From: Marivita cryptomonadis
Lineage (GTDB): Bacteria; Pseudomonadota; Alphaproteobacteria; Rhodobacterales; Rhodobacteraceae
Assembly (NCBI RefSeq): GCF_002115725.1
Contig: NZ_JFKD01000006.1
Location: 1 to 64,000 of the forward strand
Direction of reading: 5' to 3'
Length of the DNA stretch: 64,000 bases
How positions within the stretch are numbered: the stretch's first letter is position 1; every line of letters begins with the position of its first letter. Made by a program: the position numbers and the translations under genes. Positions 32,801-40,447 of the stretch are shown here, piece by piece. The notes under the pieces were generated by a model. It saw only the letters and a program-made list of their open reading frames with translations. It had not been told where the DNA came from and searched no databases.

Positions 32801-34608
32801 AGGAAGTCATCGACAAACCCCGTGAAGTCGACTGTCAGCGTGTAATCACCTGTGGTGGTATCATTCTGTCCTGCGACTTCCACTTGGTAGACGCCATCAG
32901 TCGGCACAGTCAGGCCAGTGACCAGCGCGTTTGTGTCGACTCCGTTGTTGCTGTCACTACTGCCCGCAATGAAGGCACCGGTGCTTGAAAATAGCCCGAC
33001 GATCTGCATGTTGGGGTTCGTTCCGCCGCCCGTCGGTAACCCTTCAAGCGAAATGTCGTACTCTGCACCGGCGATCAAAGAGATATCGAACCTGTCACGG
33101 TCTCCGATGCGTTCAATGTCACCCGAGACTGGCACGTCTACTTCCGCAAAGCCAAAAGACTCGGCAAAGGTGCCGGGCAGGTAGTCATCTGCGAAACCCA
33201 AGGACAGAATGGTCAGTTCATATCCACCAAGCCCGAAAGGCGTATGGCTGCCAACTTCGATTTCATACGAGCCGGTTGTCCCGACGACAAATGGTCCGGC
33301 CTGCGCGTTCAGACCCTGGCCATTGTCGTTGTCCGAGGAGTCCGGAACCAAGTTGTTCAGGCTGTCGAAGACGCCGAAGATTTCGGGATCCGCCAACGTG
33401 CGCGTTCCGTCGGACGCGGAGTTGAGTGTGATGGCGTAAAGCTGTCCCGCTTCGAGCGACACAACAAACCTGTCCCGATCGTCGAGTTGCTCGATGCTGC
33501 CCAGTTCTGAAGTGCCGACATCTATGCTGCCGAACTCAAGCGCATCTACGCCAGGCAGGTAATCGTCGAGCGTTCCGAATTCGACAATCTGCTCAGCTTC
33601 TGTGCGTGCGCCGCGTTCGTCGATTGCCGTGAAGCGGATGAGTAGGCTTTGGCCTGCCGTTCCCGAGGCGCTATTGATCAGCAGATCGCCATTGGCCAGC
33701 AATTCGCCCGTTGCAGTTGGCGACTCGAAGGTGAAGGGAATCGCGGTGAACAGTTCTTCGCTACCGTCGGCGAAATTGGTGAGGACGTTGCCGATGACCT
33801 CGGGCTCGGTGAAGCTGTAGTTCTGGATCGGATCGGGCACGCCGTAGGGCGCCGAGTTGATCGTGAAGCTGCGGGTTAAGTCGATTTCCGTAGTGGTGGT
33901 GCCGCCGAAGGCACCTGCACTCCAATCGACCGTTCCAAAGACTCTGACAGAAACACTTTCATCGTCTTCGACTAAATCGTCGGACAGCGCCGTGAAAGTG
34001 AGGGATTGAGGTGCACCGAAGGAGTAGGAGACGGTGAAATCCTCACCGTTGATGGCGGTATCGCTTGTTACAATTACTGAGATTTGCTGATCGACGATAA
34101 AATCGTCGAGGCTTCCGCTCCCTGGGAAAGGTATGTTTGATGGGATTTCGGTTGGTATCGAGAAGGTAATGTCGTCACCTTCATTGATGACCTCCGGAAG
34201 GGTCAGGTCGAAATATTCAAGCGTGTACGTGCCACCAAGACCTAAGTTCGAACTGCCGATGAAAGAGGCAGCATCTGCGGCAGAAAAGTAGTAGGTGCCC
34301 GAATACGGCGCCGTGAAAAGCACTTGGCTGTTCAAACCGCTTCCGTTGTCATTGTCAGTTGTGCCCTGGATGAGGTCACCCAAGTCATCGTACACACCAA
34401 CGAAATAGGGGTCATTCAGAGTTCCGTCGTTCGTGGCAGCCCCTCGGAGCTGAATTTCATATTGATTTCCAGCAGTCAGGGCGACTTCGAACCAGTCCGC
34501 GAAGTCGTTGGGCCCCGATATGCCACCTAATGCGGGCACACCTGCGATGGCCGACCCAAAATTTTCGAGAGAATCTAACGAACTGTCAAAATCTGGAAAT
34601 TCTTCCAT
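29842..34608 (-). CDS. Giant RTX/DUF4214 exoprotein with a degenerate metalloprotease-like domain
   Basis: The 1588-residue acidic protein has no signal peptide and reads like a type I secretion substrate. From the N-terminus: a PPC-like beta module (about 15-130), a Calx-beta-like region (133-235), an Ig/cadherin-like region (240-345), and four more PPC-like modules to about 845, most introduced by DDxLPG or DDF and carrying DRF or DWF segments. A leishmanolysin-like domain follows (847-1085), with the downstream block FDEELMTSR, NPISALTIAAMEDLGY. Its zinc motif is lost: the expected HEIGHxLGFG reads N964-T-I-G-R968-ALGFG. Then RTX calcium repeats (about 1267-1326; GGADNDTLEGENGNDSL) and a DUF4214 C-terminus (1385-1588). 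No HlyB/HlyD/TolC genes lie nearby. Probably a surface or released adhesin-like protein. Confidence 0.85.
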   Translation of the reverse strand: MEEFPDFDSSLDSLENFGSAIAGVPALGGISGPNDFADWFEVALTAGNQYEIQLRGAATNDGTLNDPYFVGVYDDLGDLIQGTTDNDNGSGLNSQVLFTAPYSGTYYFSAADAASFIGSSNLGLGGTYTLEYFDLTLPEVINEGDDITFSIPTEIPSNIPFPGSGSLDDFIVDQQISVIVTSDTAINGEDFTVSYSFGAPQSLTFTALSDDLVEDDESVSVRVFGTVDWSAGAFGGTTTTEIDLTRSFTINSAPYGVPDPIQNYSFTEPEVIGNVLTNFADGSEELFTAIPFTFESPTATGELLANGDLLINSASGTAGQSLLIRFTAIDERGARTEAEQIVEFGTLDDYLPGVDALEFGSIDVGTSELGSIEQLDDRDRFVVSLEAGQLYAITLNSASDGTRTLADPEIFGVFDSLNNLVPDSSDNDNGQGLNAQAGPFVVGTTGSYEIEVGSHTPFGLGGYELTILSLGFADDYLPGTFAESFGFAEVDVPVSGDIERIGDRDRFDISLIAGAEYDISLEGLPTGGGTNPNMQIVGLFSSTGAFIAGSSDSNNGVDTNALVTGLTVPTDGVYQVEVAGQNDTTTGDYTLTVDFTGFVDDFLPGISGGLGSVAVGGRATGEIETTGDIDAFRVSLQANTTYEINLLGQASNNGTLLDPELLGIFSSSDISGSPIGSVQTLNQQLIEDNSVSYFTPQSAGEYFIAVQDAFDGLGTYTVEVIDIGVRDDFSADIETTGTITPGGAATGRIDFTSDNDWFEVNLTANRLYEISLVPLSGGNALADPFFNGVYDSSGRLIQNTSNDDGGVGTSSALQFVADQSGTYYLSAGGFGDTTGQYRLELNDLGPLDDGRFDITIEFASGDVSDDYISAFEDAVERWEDIITGDLPYAFVEGYGYVDDILIEVAVEDIELSFEGVSQTVLAISSVLDQRDGLSGEDPLPTYSRIVINAEEVGTLLNLDEFVANTIGRALGFGALWEEFGIVRLIDGVPTYTGSNGLREMAELNDDLNGVNALEDGANGGLAAEYWSEAVFDEELMTSRTENRRPDAGPGNPGIPDNPISALTIAAMEDLGYTVDYGEADFFRLDPGAVGRQTSQGQATSPATPLAQSTAQQRLLADLPNADAIPNGAAYIYARPNVLSESPGSFALNDANSELVLANGTNVVLIEAVTGETLNIELTGTFSKNNPAEISQLSGTVDSMEVRSLDGQLLFSVDYTQEPTTVADVAAQWPNYAIDGENIIIVDTLPGAVVRVNPNGGGPNDNRIFTGASDDFVRGGDLAELINGGADNDTLEGENGNDSLVGEAGNDRLEGGRGNDLVNGGAGIDTAAFSGAQSAYTLTLSAGSTVIQDRRGDGNGQDTLIGIERLDFDTDFFDGIPFDLQQFAGTTGLSVTDFENFIELYIAYFNRAPDAVGLNFWGTAFANGVSLAESAGLFVNQVETLAAYPTDLSNSDLVATIYQNVLGRIPDQAGFEFWVNALDSGGIGRDIAILGILGGAKADPPTDATQDFVDQQLADRAFLANKTDIGAYFAVHKGMSDPDHASEAMGLFDGSAGSITNAVARIDTFHDAALNANTGEFLMPLIGVLDDPF

Positions 34609-34978
34609 AACGTCACTTCCGCTGGCAATGTCTGGGCTTCGTGAGAAGCCGGGTAATAGGGGCGCGATACGAATTTAAGAGAAATCGGTGAGAAGGCTTC
34701 TGACTGATTATTGGGCAGCTTCGCGGATTTCCACGAGGCAGTGACGATCGCGGCATAGGCGTGTTGATGAGACGGGCAAACGGACCTTGAGTCAAGTTGG
34801 GCGTGGTTGTTTGGGCATCAAATTCGGGCCGTTTGCATGGTGGGCGACTTTCTGGGCTTTGCTGCAAAACGAGGCAGGTCTGGCCCTCTGGTGGATTTCG
34901 CGAAGATTTGAGTGAATTTCGAACCGTCTCGGCCTATGCTGCGTCTGCGCGTTGCCAAACATGTGATAGGATCAAGTC
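34609..34978. other. 370-bp divergent intergenic region, RTX / caspase-SEL1
   Basis: The region has no convincing gene. It contains a GGCTTC-GTGA-GAAGCC hairpin (34635-34650) that would lie in the 5' leader of the RTX transcript, and an AGGATC ribosome-site-like sequence just before the caspase-SEL1 ATG. Both genes need promoters here, so shared regulation is possible. I see no clear -35/-10 pair. Confidence 0.55.
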
Positions 34979-36484
34979 ATGAACCATTTTATCCGACTTT
35001 TCGTCCTTCCTGTCTTCCTTCTGACCTCTGCTGTCGGGTCGGCTTGGGCAGCGCCTGATCGCGTCGCGCTTGTGATCGGCATGGCCGATTACGACGCCGT
35101 CACGCCGTTGGCGAACACCCGAAACGATGCCGAGGCACTGGCCGATACGTTGACGGACATTGGGTTCGATGTGACCCGGGTGATTGATGCCAGTCTGGCG
35201 GAACTGCGTTCCGTGATGCGCGATTTCGCATTCCGGTCAGAAACGGCGGATCTTGCGCTTATATATTTTGCCGGGCACGGGATCGAAGTGCAGGGAGAGA
35301 ACTTCCTGATGCCGATCGATGCGCGGCCCAGAACAAATGTCGACGTTCAAAACCAGTCGGTTTCACTCAAGGAAATGCTGGCCGTTGTGGAAAAGGCGCG
35401 GGTCATGCGGATCGTGATCCTCGACAGTTGCCGGGACAATCCTTTGGGCGGGTCTATCGACACCAATGCCGTCGTACAATCTGCGCTGCAATCCACCGAT
35501 CAGGCGACCCGTGGCGTCGGAGGGCTTGCGCCTGCAAACCCGGATCGGGGCACATTGGTGGCGTTTGCCGCCAAGGACGGTCAGGTTGCGTTGGACGGCA
35601 CGCAGGGTAACAGCCCCTATGCACGGGCGTTGATGGACAAGATGGCCAAGCCCGGATTAGAGATCAGCCTCATGTTCCGGCAAGTGCGCGATGCCGTTCT
35701 CTCCGAGACGCGGAACCTTCAGGAACCCTATACCTACGGTTCGTTGACTGGGCAGCCGTTCTACCTGTCAGGCGGCCCCGAAGACACGCCGGATGTCGCG
35801 GCGGCAGAACCCTCCAAATCGTGGTCCAAGCTGCGCCCGGATCAGGAATCCCAATTGCTGGCCCTCGCCAATCTGGGCGACACGCGCTCTATGCTGGGGC
35901 TGGCCTATATCCGTCTGAACCCCGACGACAACCGGTTCGATCCGGCTGAGGCGGTGCGGTTCCTTGAGCGGGCGGTCGAACGTGACTCTCCTGAGGCACA
36001 GATGGAACTTGCCAAGCTGTACGAGCAGGGTATCGGTGTCGAGGTGAACGAGGCCCGCGCGCTTGAGCTGTATCAGGCAGCCGCTGATCAGGGCTTTGCC
36101 GATGCTATCAACGATCTGGGTTTCCTGCATTATCAAGGCGGCCTTGGCCTGCGCCCGAACCCCGAGAAAGCACTCGAATTCTTTGAACGCGCTGCCGATC
36201 TGCGGCATCCCGAAGCACAATTCAATTTCGCCGCGCTGATCGACGATGGGCTGATCGCGAACAAGGGCCCCAAGGACGCCGCGCAATACCTTTACGCTGC
36301 GCTGCGCAGTGGCAGCCAGGATGTTCTCAACCTGCTTCTGGAGCGCCCAACCATGTTCGCCGAGGAAACGCGTCGTGAGTTGCAGGCGCAATTGCAGGCC
36401 TTCAACTTTTACGAAGGAAGCATCGACGGAGATATCGGGCCCGGAACCAAGCGTGGGATCCGGGCGGCCTATGGGCTGGAATAG
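34979..36484 (+). CDS. Exported caspase-fold protein with SEL1 repeats and peptidoglycan-binding-like tail
   Basis: The 501-residue protein has a signal peptide (cleavage about residue 25, AWAA), a caspase domain (about 27-255) with intact His100 (YFAGHG) and Cys151 (ILDSCRDN), then SEL1/TPR-like repeats (about 300-425; AQMELAKLYEQGIGVEVNEARA, ALELYQAAADQGFADA, AQFNFAALIDDG), and a short C-terminal PG-binding-1-like motif (FNFYEGSIDGDIGPGTKRGI). This suggests a periplasmic protease anchored to or surveying the cell wall through protein contacts. It shares only the caspase domain with the caspase encoded at 27020-28531. It is convergent with the unknown gene downstream, with a 3-bp gap. Confidence 0.87.
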   Translation: MNHFIRLFVLPVFLLTSAVGSAWAAPDRVALVIGMADYDAVTPLANTRNDAEALADTLTDIGFDVTRVIDASLAELRSVMRDFAFRSETADLALIYFAGHGIEVQGENFLMPIDARPRTNVDVQNQSVSLKEMLAVVEKARVMRIVILDSCRDNPLGGSIDTNAVVQSALQSTDQATRGVGGLAPANPDRGTLVAFAAKDGQVALDGTQGNSPYARALMDKMAKPGLEISLMFRQVRDAVLSETRNLQEPYTYGSLTGQPFYLSGGPEDTPDVAAAEPSKSWSKLRPDQESQLLALANLGDTRSMLGLAYIRLNPDDNRFDPAEAVRFLERAVERDSPEAQMELAKLYEQGIGVEVNEARALELYQAAADQGFADAINDLGFLHYQGGLGLRPNPEKALEFFERAADLRHPEAQFNFAALIDDGLIANKGPKDAAQYLYAALRSGSQDVLNLLLERPTMFAEETRRELQAQLQAFNFYEGSIDGDIGPGTKRGIRAAYGLE

Positions 36485-36487
36485 GGC

Positions 36488-37195
36488 TTAGCTGGACCGC
36501 AGCAGAACCTTGTTCGACCCGACGGCAGCTGCGATGCGCTGATAGTGAATGGCGCGCGTCGCATCAGAGCTTGCTGAACGCAGGAGGATGGTTTCAGCTT
36601 CGGCAACGATGTTGCTGGCTTGGCGGTTCAACTCGGAAGCGCGATCCGCCTGTACCGCCCGCATCGGCGGGGTTGGAACGGATTGGCCGCTATCGGTTTG
36701 GATACGCGCCGACAGGGCAGGCTTGTTCCGATCAAGATTATTGCGCGTGAGCCTATCCAGTTTGCGAGCGGTGTCCAAGAGGACTTCGCGGGCCTCTTCA
36801 TAGTCGCCATTTGCAGGAATGTCCTGCGCAAGTTCGCGATACGTCGTGGCGAAACAGGCGACTTTGTATTCGTCGCCCATGAATTCGCAAATCCGCTGGA
36901 TCTGGTTGATCTGGTTGACGATCTGCGCCGTCCGCGCATTCGAGGCCGCGACGGATGGGCCGCTGGGGACTTGGACATTGTCGTTCCCGGACGAATCGTT
37001 GTTCGATCCTCCACCGATATCATCGCCACCCACCTGCGCGTATCGTGGGTAGACCAATTCAATGCTGACCGATGCTCCGCTGGACAGGTTGAGGTTGCCA
37101 AGGGCATCGGGGGTGGTCGCATAGAGCGGGGTCGACAACATTCCGATGATCACTGGAAGGCCGAAAATGCGGGCGGTGGGTGGCTTTGAAATCAT
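36488..37195 (-). CDS. Exported helical protein of unknown function
   Basis: From the ATG at 37195 (GGAAAG ribosome site) the frame encodes 235 residues: a signal peptide (about 1-26, ending PLYA), a mature N-terminus with a Gly/Ser/Asn-rich linker (GGDDIGGGSNNDSSGNDN), then a mostly helical domain with heptad-like segments (TAQIVNQINQIQRICEFM, DTARKLDRLTRNNL, ASELNRQASNIVAEAE). Two cysteines (in RICEF and KVACFATTY) could pair. I recognise no family. It is 160 bp downstream of the TonB-like gene on the same strand, and may be part of that operon or have its own promoter. Confidence 0.78.
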   Translation of the reverse strand: MISKPPTARIFGLPVIIGMLSTPLYATTPDALGNLNLSSGASVSIELVYPRYAQVGGDDIGGGSNNDSSGNDNVQVPSGPSVAASNARTAQIVNQINQIQRICEFMGDEYKVACFATTYRELAQDIPANGDYEEAREVLLDTARKLDRLTRNNLDRNKPALSARIQTDSGQSVPTPPMRAVQADRASELNRQASNIVAEAETILLRSASSDATRAIHYQRIAAAVGSNKVLLRSS

Positions 37196-37355
37196 GGATC
37201 GGGCTTTCCGTCTGAATGTGATTGGCACGGTGTAACCAAACAGGACCACCGTCATCGGGTAATCTGCAACTGTCGTGCGGCGGGTTCTTGACCCAACGGT
37301 AAGACGGGACCGTCCACAACGCAAGTTTGGTGTCAGGGACTGGGGGCAGAGTGGA

Positions 37356-38963
37356 CTAGTCGGCAGCGGTGGTGACGAAGAAATACACCCACTCTCCCTT
37401 GAAATCAGGGTTCTCGTCGCGTGCCTCACTGACACGATCCCTCAGCCATTCGAGATACGGACCAGCCGGTTCAACGAGTGGACGTACGCCGTCATAGAGC
37501 GGAACCGACGCGGCAAAGGCGGCTGCGATCTCTTGGCCAAACGGTGGGCCGATCTCAATGTAAAGACCAGGCTCGCCGGCCGCGAGGACGGTGTCGGACC
37601 CGATCTGAAGCGCACCTTTTGCGGGTGTGAGGGTCAGCGGGCTGAACTGGTTGGGCATCAGGTGCAAAACGTTGCCATCTGCGTCGAAGTAATCGACATA
37701 GACATAGGCATCGTAATCTGCGCCCTGCAGGGACATGATCAGTGGGCTGCCAGCTGCATAACGAAACTCGCGAGCGTGGGTGCTCTTGCCGACAAGAAGC
37801 GGGTTGATGATCTGGTCGGTGGACTGGGGCAGACCGACGCTGGCGATGCCGGACAGGGCGCCGCACTGTGGGCGTGGCAGGATAAGCAGGTTGTCACGAA
37901 CCGGAATATCTGCCCCCATCTGCGCTTGCATCGCGGTAACCACGCTTGCGCGCAGGTCAGGGGCGGGGACGTGACCAGCAACAACCAGTGTGTTGTCCGT
38001 AGGGTCGAACTCGACCTGCAGACGCGAACAGGGCACGGCGCTCAGGATACTGGTGATTCCGTCGCGGACTTCGGCGGCTGCTCCGCCCAGATCATTGGGC
38101 TCCATGAAGCTTTGAAAAGCAGAAAGGGACACCGGATCGACTGCACCATCACCCGAGCCCTGAAATGCAAGCGCGGCTCTGGCGCGATCAGATTTTGGTG
38201 CGACGGGCTGTGCCATGGCTGGATCAATCGGGCGCTGGGCGATGGCAACAAGATCGGGTTGGGATTCTTCTGCAATATTGTTCTTAGCGACAAGCGACTG
38301 TGCCGCAGGTGCCGCCAATTCCGTTTCAGCGGGGCGAAAGACAGCAGTCTGCACGGCACTAGCCGACTGTGACTGAACAGAAATCGCTGCCCGAGGGGCT
38401 GGTGTCGCAGGCACCGCCAAAGCAGGGGCGCGCGCCGCAGCGGGAATCGCATCTGCCACCATCACCGGCTCAACCGCGAGCGCCACAGATGCGGCGGCAT
38501 TGGATGCCAAAGCGGAGACTGTGGCTCTGTTTGTTTCAAGTGCTGCCGACGGTGCGCTTGTCTGCGGGACGATCGCCGCGGCGAGGGATTGCGCAGGAGT
38601 GGCAACGGTTTCAGCTTGAGGCCCCGTTGGTGCCTCGGGCGCTATGCTGCTGCCTTGAGCGGCAAGTGCAGGGGCTTTAATGCTTTCGGCATCGATTGCG
38701 CTTGCGCGGGACGTCGCAACCTGACCCTGTCCCAAGGCAGTGCCGCTTGTATCACCGGCCCGGGCCTGATCCGAGTCAGGTGCCGTTTCGCGCGCCGTGC
38801 TGCGCTGAACCTGATACGCGGCGAGTTCGAGTTGCGTTTCCGGCATAGGTTGTTCGGGAATGTCGCCAGGTCGGGTTGCCAGATACAACGCAAATGCCCC
38901 GGCACCATGCGCGCCAAGCGAGGCGGCGACAGCAAGCGTCCAGATCAACCCGCCCCGGATCAT
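37356..38963 (-). CDS. TonB/TolA-like energy transducer with BON-like and DUF4384-like domains
   Basis: The 535-residue protein has one N-terminal membrane helix with the S-x3-H motif of TonB/TolA (Ser15-LGA-His19), the site through which ExbB/ExbD drive their partner. An Ala/Pro/Gln-rich periplasmic linker of about 260 residues follows. Then comes a BON-like segment (about 305-375; QVEFDPTDNTLVVAGHVPA) and a C-terminal domain (about 395-535; YDAYVYVDYFDADGNVLHLMP, GEPGLYIEIGP, VYFFVTTAAD) that looks like DUF4384, a domain usually fused to bacterial caspases or kinases. It lacks a normal TonB C-terminal domain. Its ATG overlaps the upstream exbD by 4 bp. I infer a motor-driven partner of the neighbouring caspases. 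Confidence 0.82.
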   Translation of the reverse strand: MIRGGLIWTLAVAASLGAHGAGAFALYLATRPGDIPEQPMPETQLELAAYQVQRSTARETAPDSDQARAGDTSGTALGQGQVATSRASAIDAESIKAPALAAQGSSIAPEAPTGPQAETVATPAQSLAAAIVPQTSAPSAALETNRATVSALASNAAASVALAVEPVMVADAIPAAARAPALAVPATPAPRAAISVQSQSASAVQTAVFRPAETELAAPAAQSLVAKNNIAEESQPDLVAIAQRPIDPAMAQPVAPKSDRARAALAFQGSGDGAVDPVSLSAFQSFMEPNDLGGAAAEVRDGITSILSAVPCSRLQVEFDPTDNTLVVAGHVPAPDLRASVVTAMQAQMGADIPVRDNLLILPRPQCGALSGIASVGLPQSTDQIINPLLVGKSTHAREFRYAAGSPLIMSLQGADYDAYVYVDYFDADGNVLHLMPNQFSPLTLTPAKGALQIGSDTVLAAGEPGLYIEIGPPFGQEIAAAFAASVPLYDGVRPLVEPAGPYLEWLRDRVSEARDENPDFKGEWVYFFVTTAAD

Positions 38964-39376
38964 TGAACCGGAGGCGTGGTTTCGGGGGTGACGACCAAGA
39001 CAACCTCCTCTGCGCCAAGAGCTTCGATGCGACTTATCAGTGGAAGCACGTGGCGCAGTTCGGTTTCGCGATGCGCGTTGATGCGTACAAGCGTTTCTGA
39101 TGTGTCACGCAGGCGGTTCGCCATCACTTCGTTCAGCGCGTCGTCAGCGACGGGCGCTCCATCTATTGCAAGCTCACCCAAGGCCGAAAGAGAGATGGTG
39201 GTCCCGCCCGAGGGCATATCCGCCCCGGTTTGTGCGGTCGGCGGGCTGACATCGAAGGGGGCAGTGGCGTCCATTCGACCAATCAACATGAAGAAGACCA
39301 GCATAAAGAACACCACGTCGATCAGGGCGACGATGGTCTCGGGTGGCTGCCGCTTGGCGGGGCGCGACAGTTTCAT
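38960..39376 (-). CDS. ExbD/TolR-family protein, second copy
   Basis: The 138-residue protein has a short cytoplasmic N-terminus, one membrane helix with the proton-pathway aspartate Asp20 (IVALIDVVFFMLVFFMLIG), and a periplasmic TolR/ExbD domain to the C-terminus. Together with ExbB it uses the proton gradient to move a TonB/TolA-like protein. The gene overlaps both neighbours by 4 bp (ATGA), so it is translationally coupled to the other exbD and to the TonB-like gene. Confidence 0.92.
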   Translation of the reverse strand: MKLSRPAKRQPPETIVALIDVVFFMLVFFMLIGRMDATAPFDVSPPTAQTGADMPSGGTTISLSALGELAIDGAPVADDALNEVMANRLRDTSETLVRINAHRETELRHVLPLISRIEALGAEEVVLVVTPETTPPVQ

Positions 39377-39813
39377 TCGGCAACCTCGAGCCTCACCACG
39401 CGCAGGTTGGTCACACCTGAACGGGTTGCGGCGTCCATCACCGAAACGAGCGATTGCATGTCTGCAGCGCCGGACGGAAGAATGAGCACACGCAACGCAG
39501 GGGTGTCTTGCAAACGGCTCAGGAACAAGGTTTCAAGCTCTGGCACGGCCAGCCCTTCCCCCCGCACTGTTGGTATGCCATCCGATCCGATGCGGATCAT
39601 CATAGGCGCTCCAGCCGTTTCGGTAAGCTGAGGGTCTGCAATAGCGGGATCGTCTGCCCGTTGTACCGCCGGGATCATATCGAGATTGAGGTAGGTCGAC
39701 GTTACCATGAAAAACACCAACAAGATCAGCAGCACGTCGATCATTGGCACGAGCGAAATCAAAGCTTTCGGAGGCTTCGGTCGTGTGAGAGCCAGAGTGC
39801 TGGGGTCCTGCAT
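39373..39813 (-). CDS. ExbD/TolR-family protein, first copy
   Basis: The 146-residue protein has the same plan: KALISLVPMIDVLLILLVFFMVTS holds the membrane helix with proton-pathway Asp26, followed by a periplasmic domain containing VRGEGLAVPELETLFL. It differs from the second copy, so the pair may form a heterodimer under the ExbB ring. It begins 9 bp after the exbB stop. Paired exbD genes also occur in TonB3-like systems of other bacteria. Confidence 0.92.
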   Translation of the reverse strand: MQDPSTLALTRPKPPKALISLVPMIDVLLILLVFFMVTSTYLNLDMIPAVQRADDPAIADPQLTETAGAPMMIRIGSDGIPTVRGEGLAVPELETLFLSRLQDTPALRVLILPSGAADMQSLVSVMDAATRSGVTNLRVVRLEVAE

Positions 39814-39822
39814 GATGCGCCC

Positions 39823-40446
39823 CTATTTGCTGGGCTGATCCGCGATCAGCATCAATTGGGCGACAGCGCCTTCGATCAATTGTGCCGCGCGTTCAGCGCG
39901 GCCCGACAAAAGTGAAGCGCCGACAGCGGCGGGGATCGCCACAAGTAGCCCGGCGGCGGTCGTGAGCAGTGCCTGCCAAATGCCTCCGGCCAGCACAGAG
40001 GCATTGGCCGCGCCTTCCGCCAGCTCAAGCTCTTGGAATGACTGGATCATCCCAAGGACCGTGCCCAGCAAGCCAAGCAAGGGCGAGATCATCGCAATGA
40101 GTTCCAACAGGCGGATATGCGAGTTCATCCGTGCAAGCTCTTCGTTCCCACGCCGCATGAGTTCGGTCATCAGGGCGGGCCCTGAACGGCCCTTGCCAAG
40201 TGCTTTAATTGCGAACGCGAGGACGCGGTCCGCTGGAGCAGGGCCGCTTTCGGCGCTGCGTTGTGCCTCGTCGATCCGTCCAGCCTCGAAACTGGCGAGT
40301 GCTGCATCTCGGATGGCGTTACCTTTCAGCACCGGCAATAGTTGGACGATTTTGTATGCGATGAGCGCAATCGAAAAGACCGACATGATCGCCAGCAACA
40401 GAATGATCGGTCCGCCTGTGCCGATATTGGCAAATGCGTTTAACAC
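39823..40446 (-). CDS. ExbB/TolQ/MotA-family proton channel protein
   Basis: The 207-residue inner-membrane protein has three hydrophobic segments (about 13-35, 117-140 and 155-185) and the family block LIAMISPLLGLLGTVLGMIQSF, in which the conserved Thr/Gly-rich helix lines the proton path. It forms the pentameric ring of the motor with the two ExbD proteins. One base separates it from the gene upstream, so it lies in the middle of the operon. Confidence 0.93.
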   Translation of the reverse strand: MLNAFANIGTGGPIILLLAIMSVFSIALIAYKIVQLLPVLKGNAIRDAALASFEAGRIDEAQRSAESGPAPADRVLAFAIKALGKGRSGPALMTELMRRGNEELARMNSHIRLLELIAMISPLLGLLGTVLGMIQSFQELELAEGAANASVLAGGIWQALLTTAAGLLVAIPAAVGASLLSGRAERAAQLIEGAVAQLMLIADQPSK

Positions 40447-40447
40447 G

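Noticed and set aside
37356..40446. Classical Tol-Pal or siderophore Ton system
   Set aside because: No TolB, Pal, CpoB or TonB-dependent receptor is adjacent, and the TonB-like protein lacks a TonB C-terminal domain.
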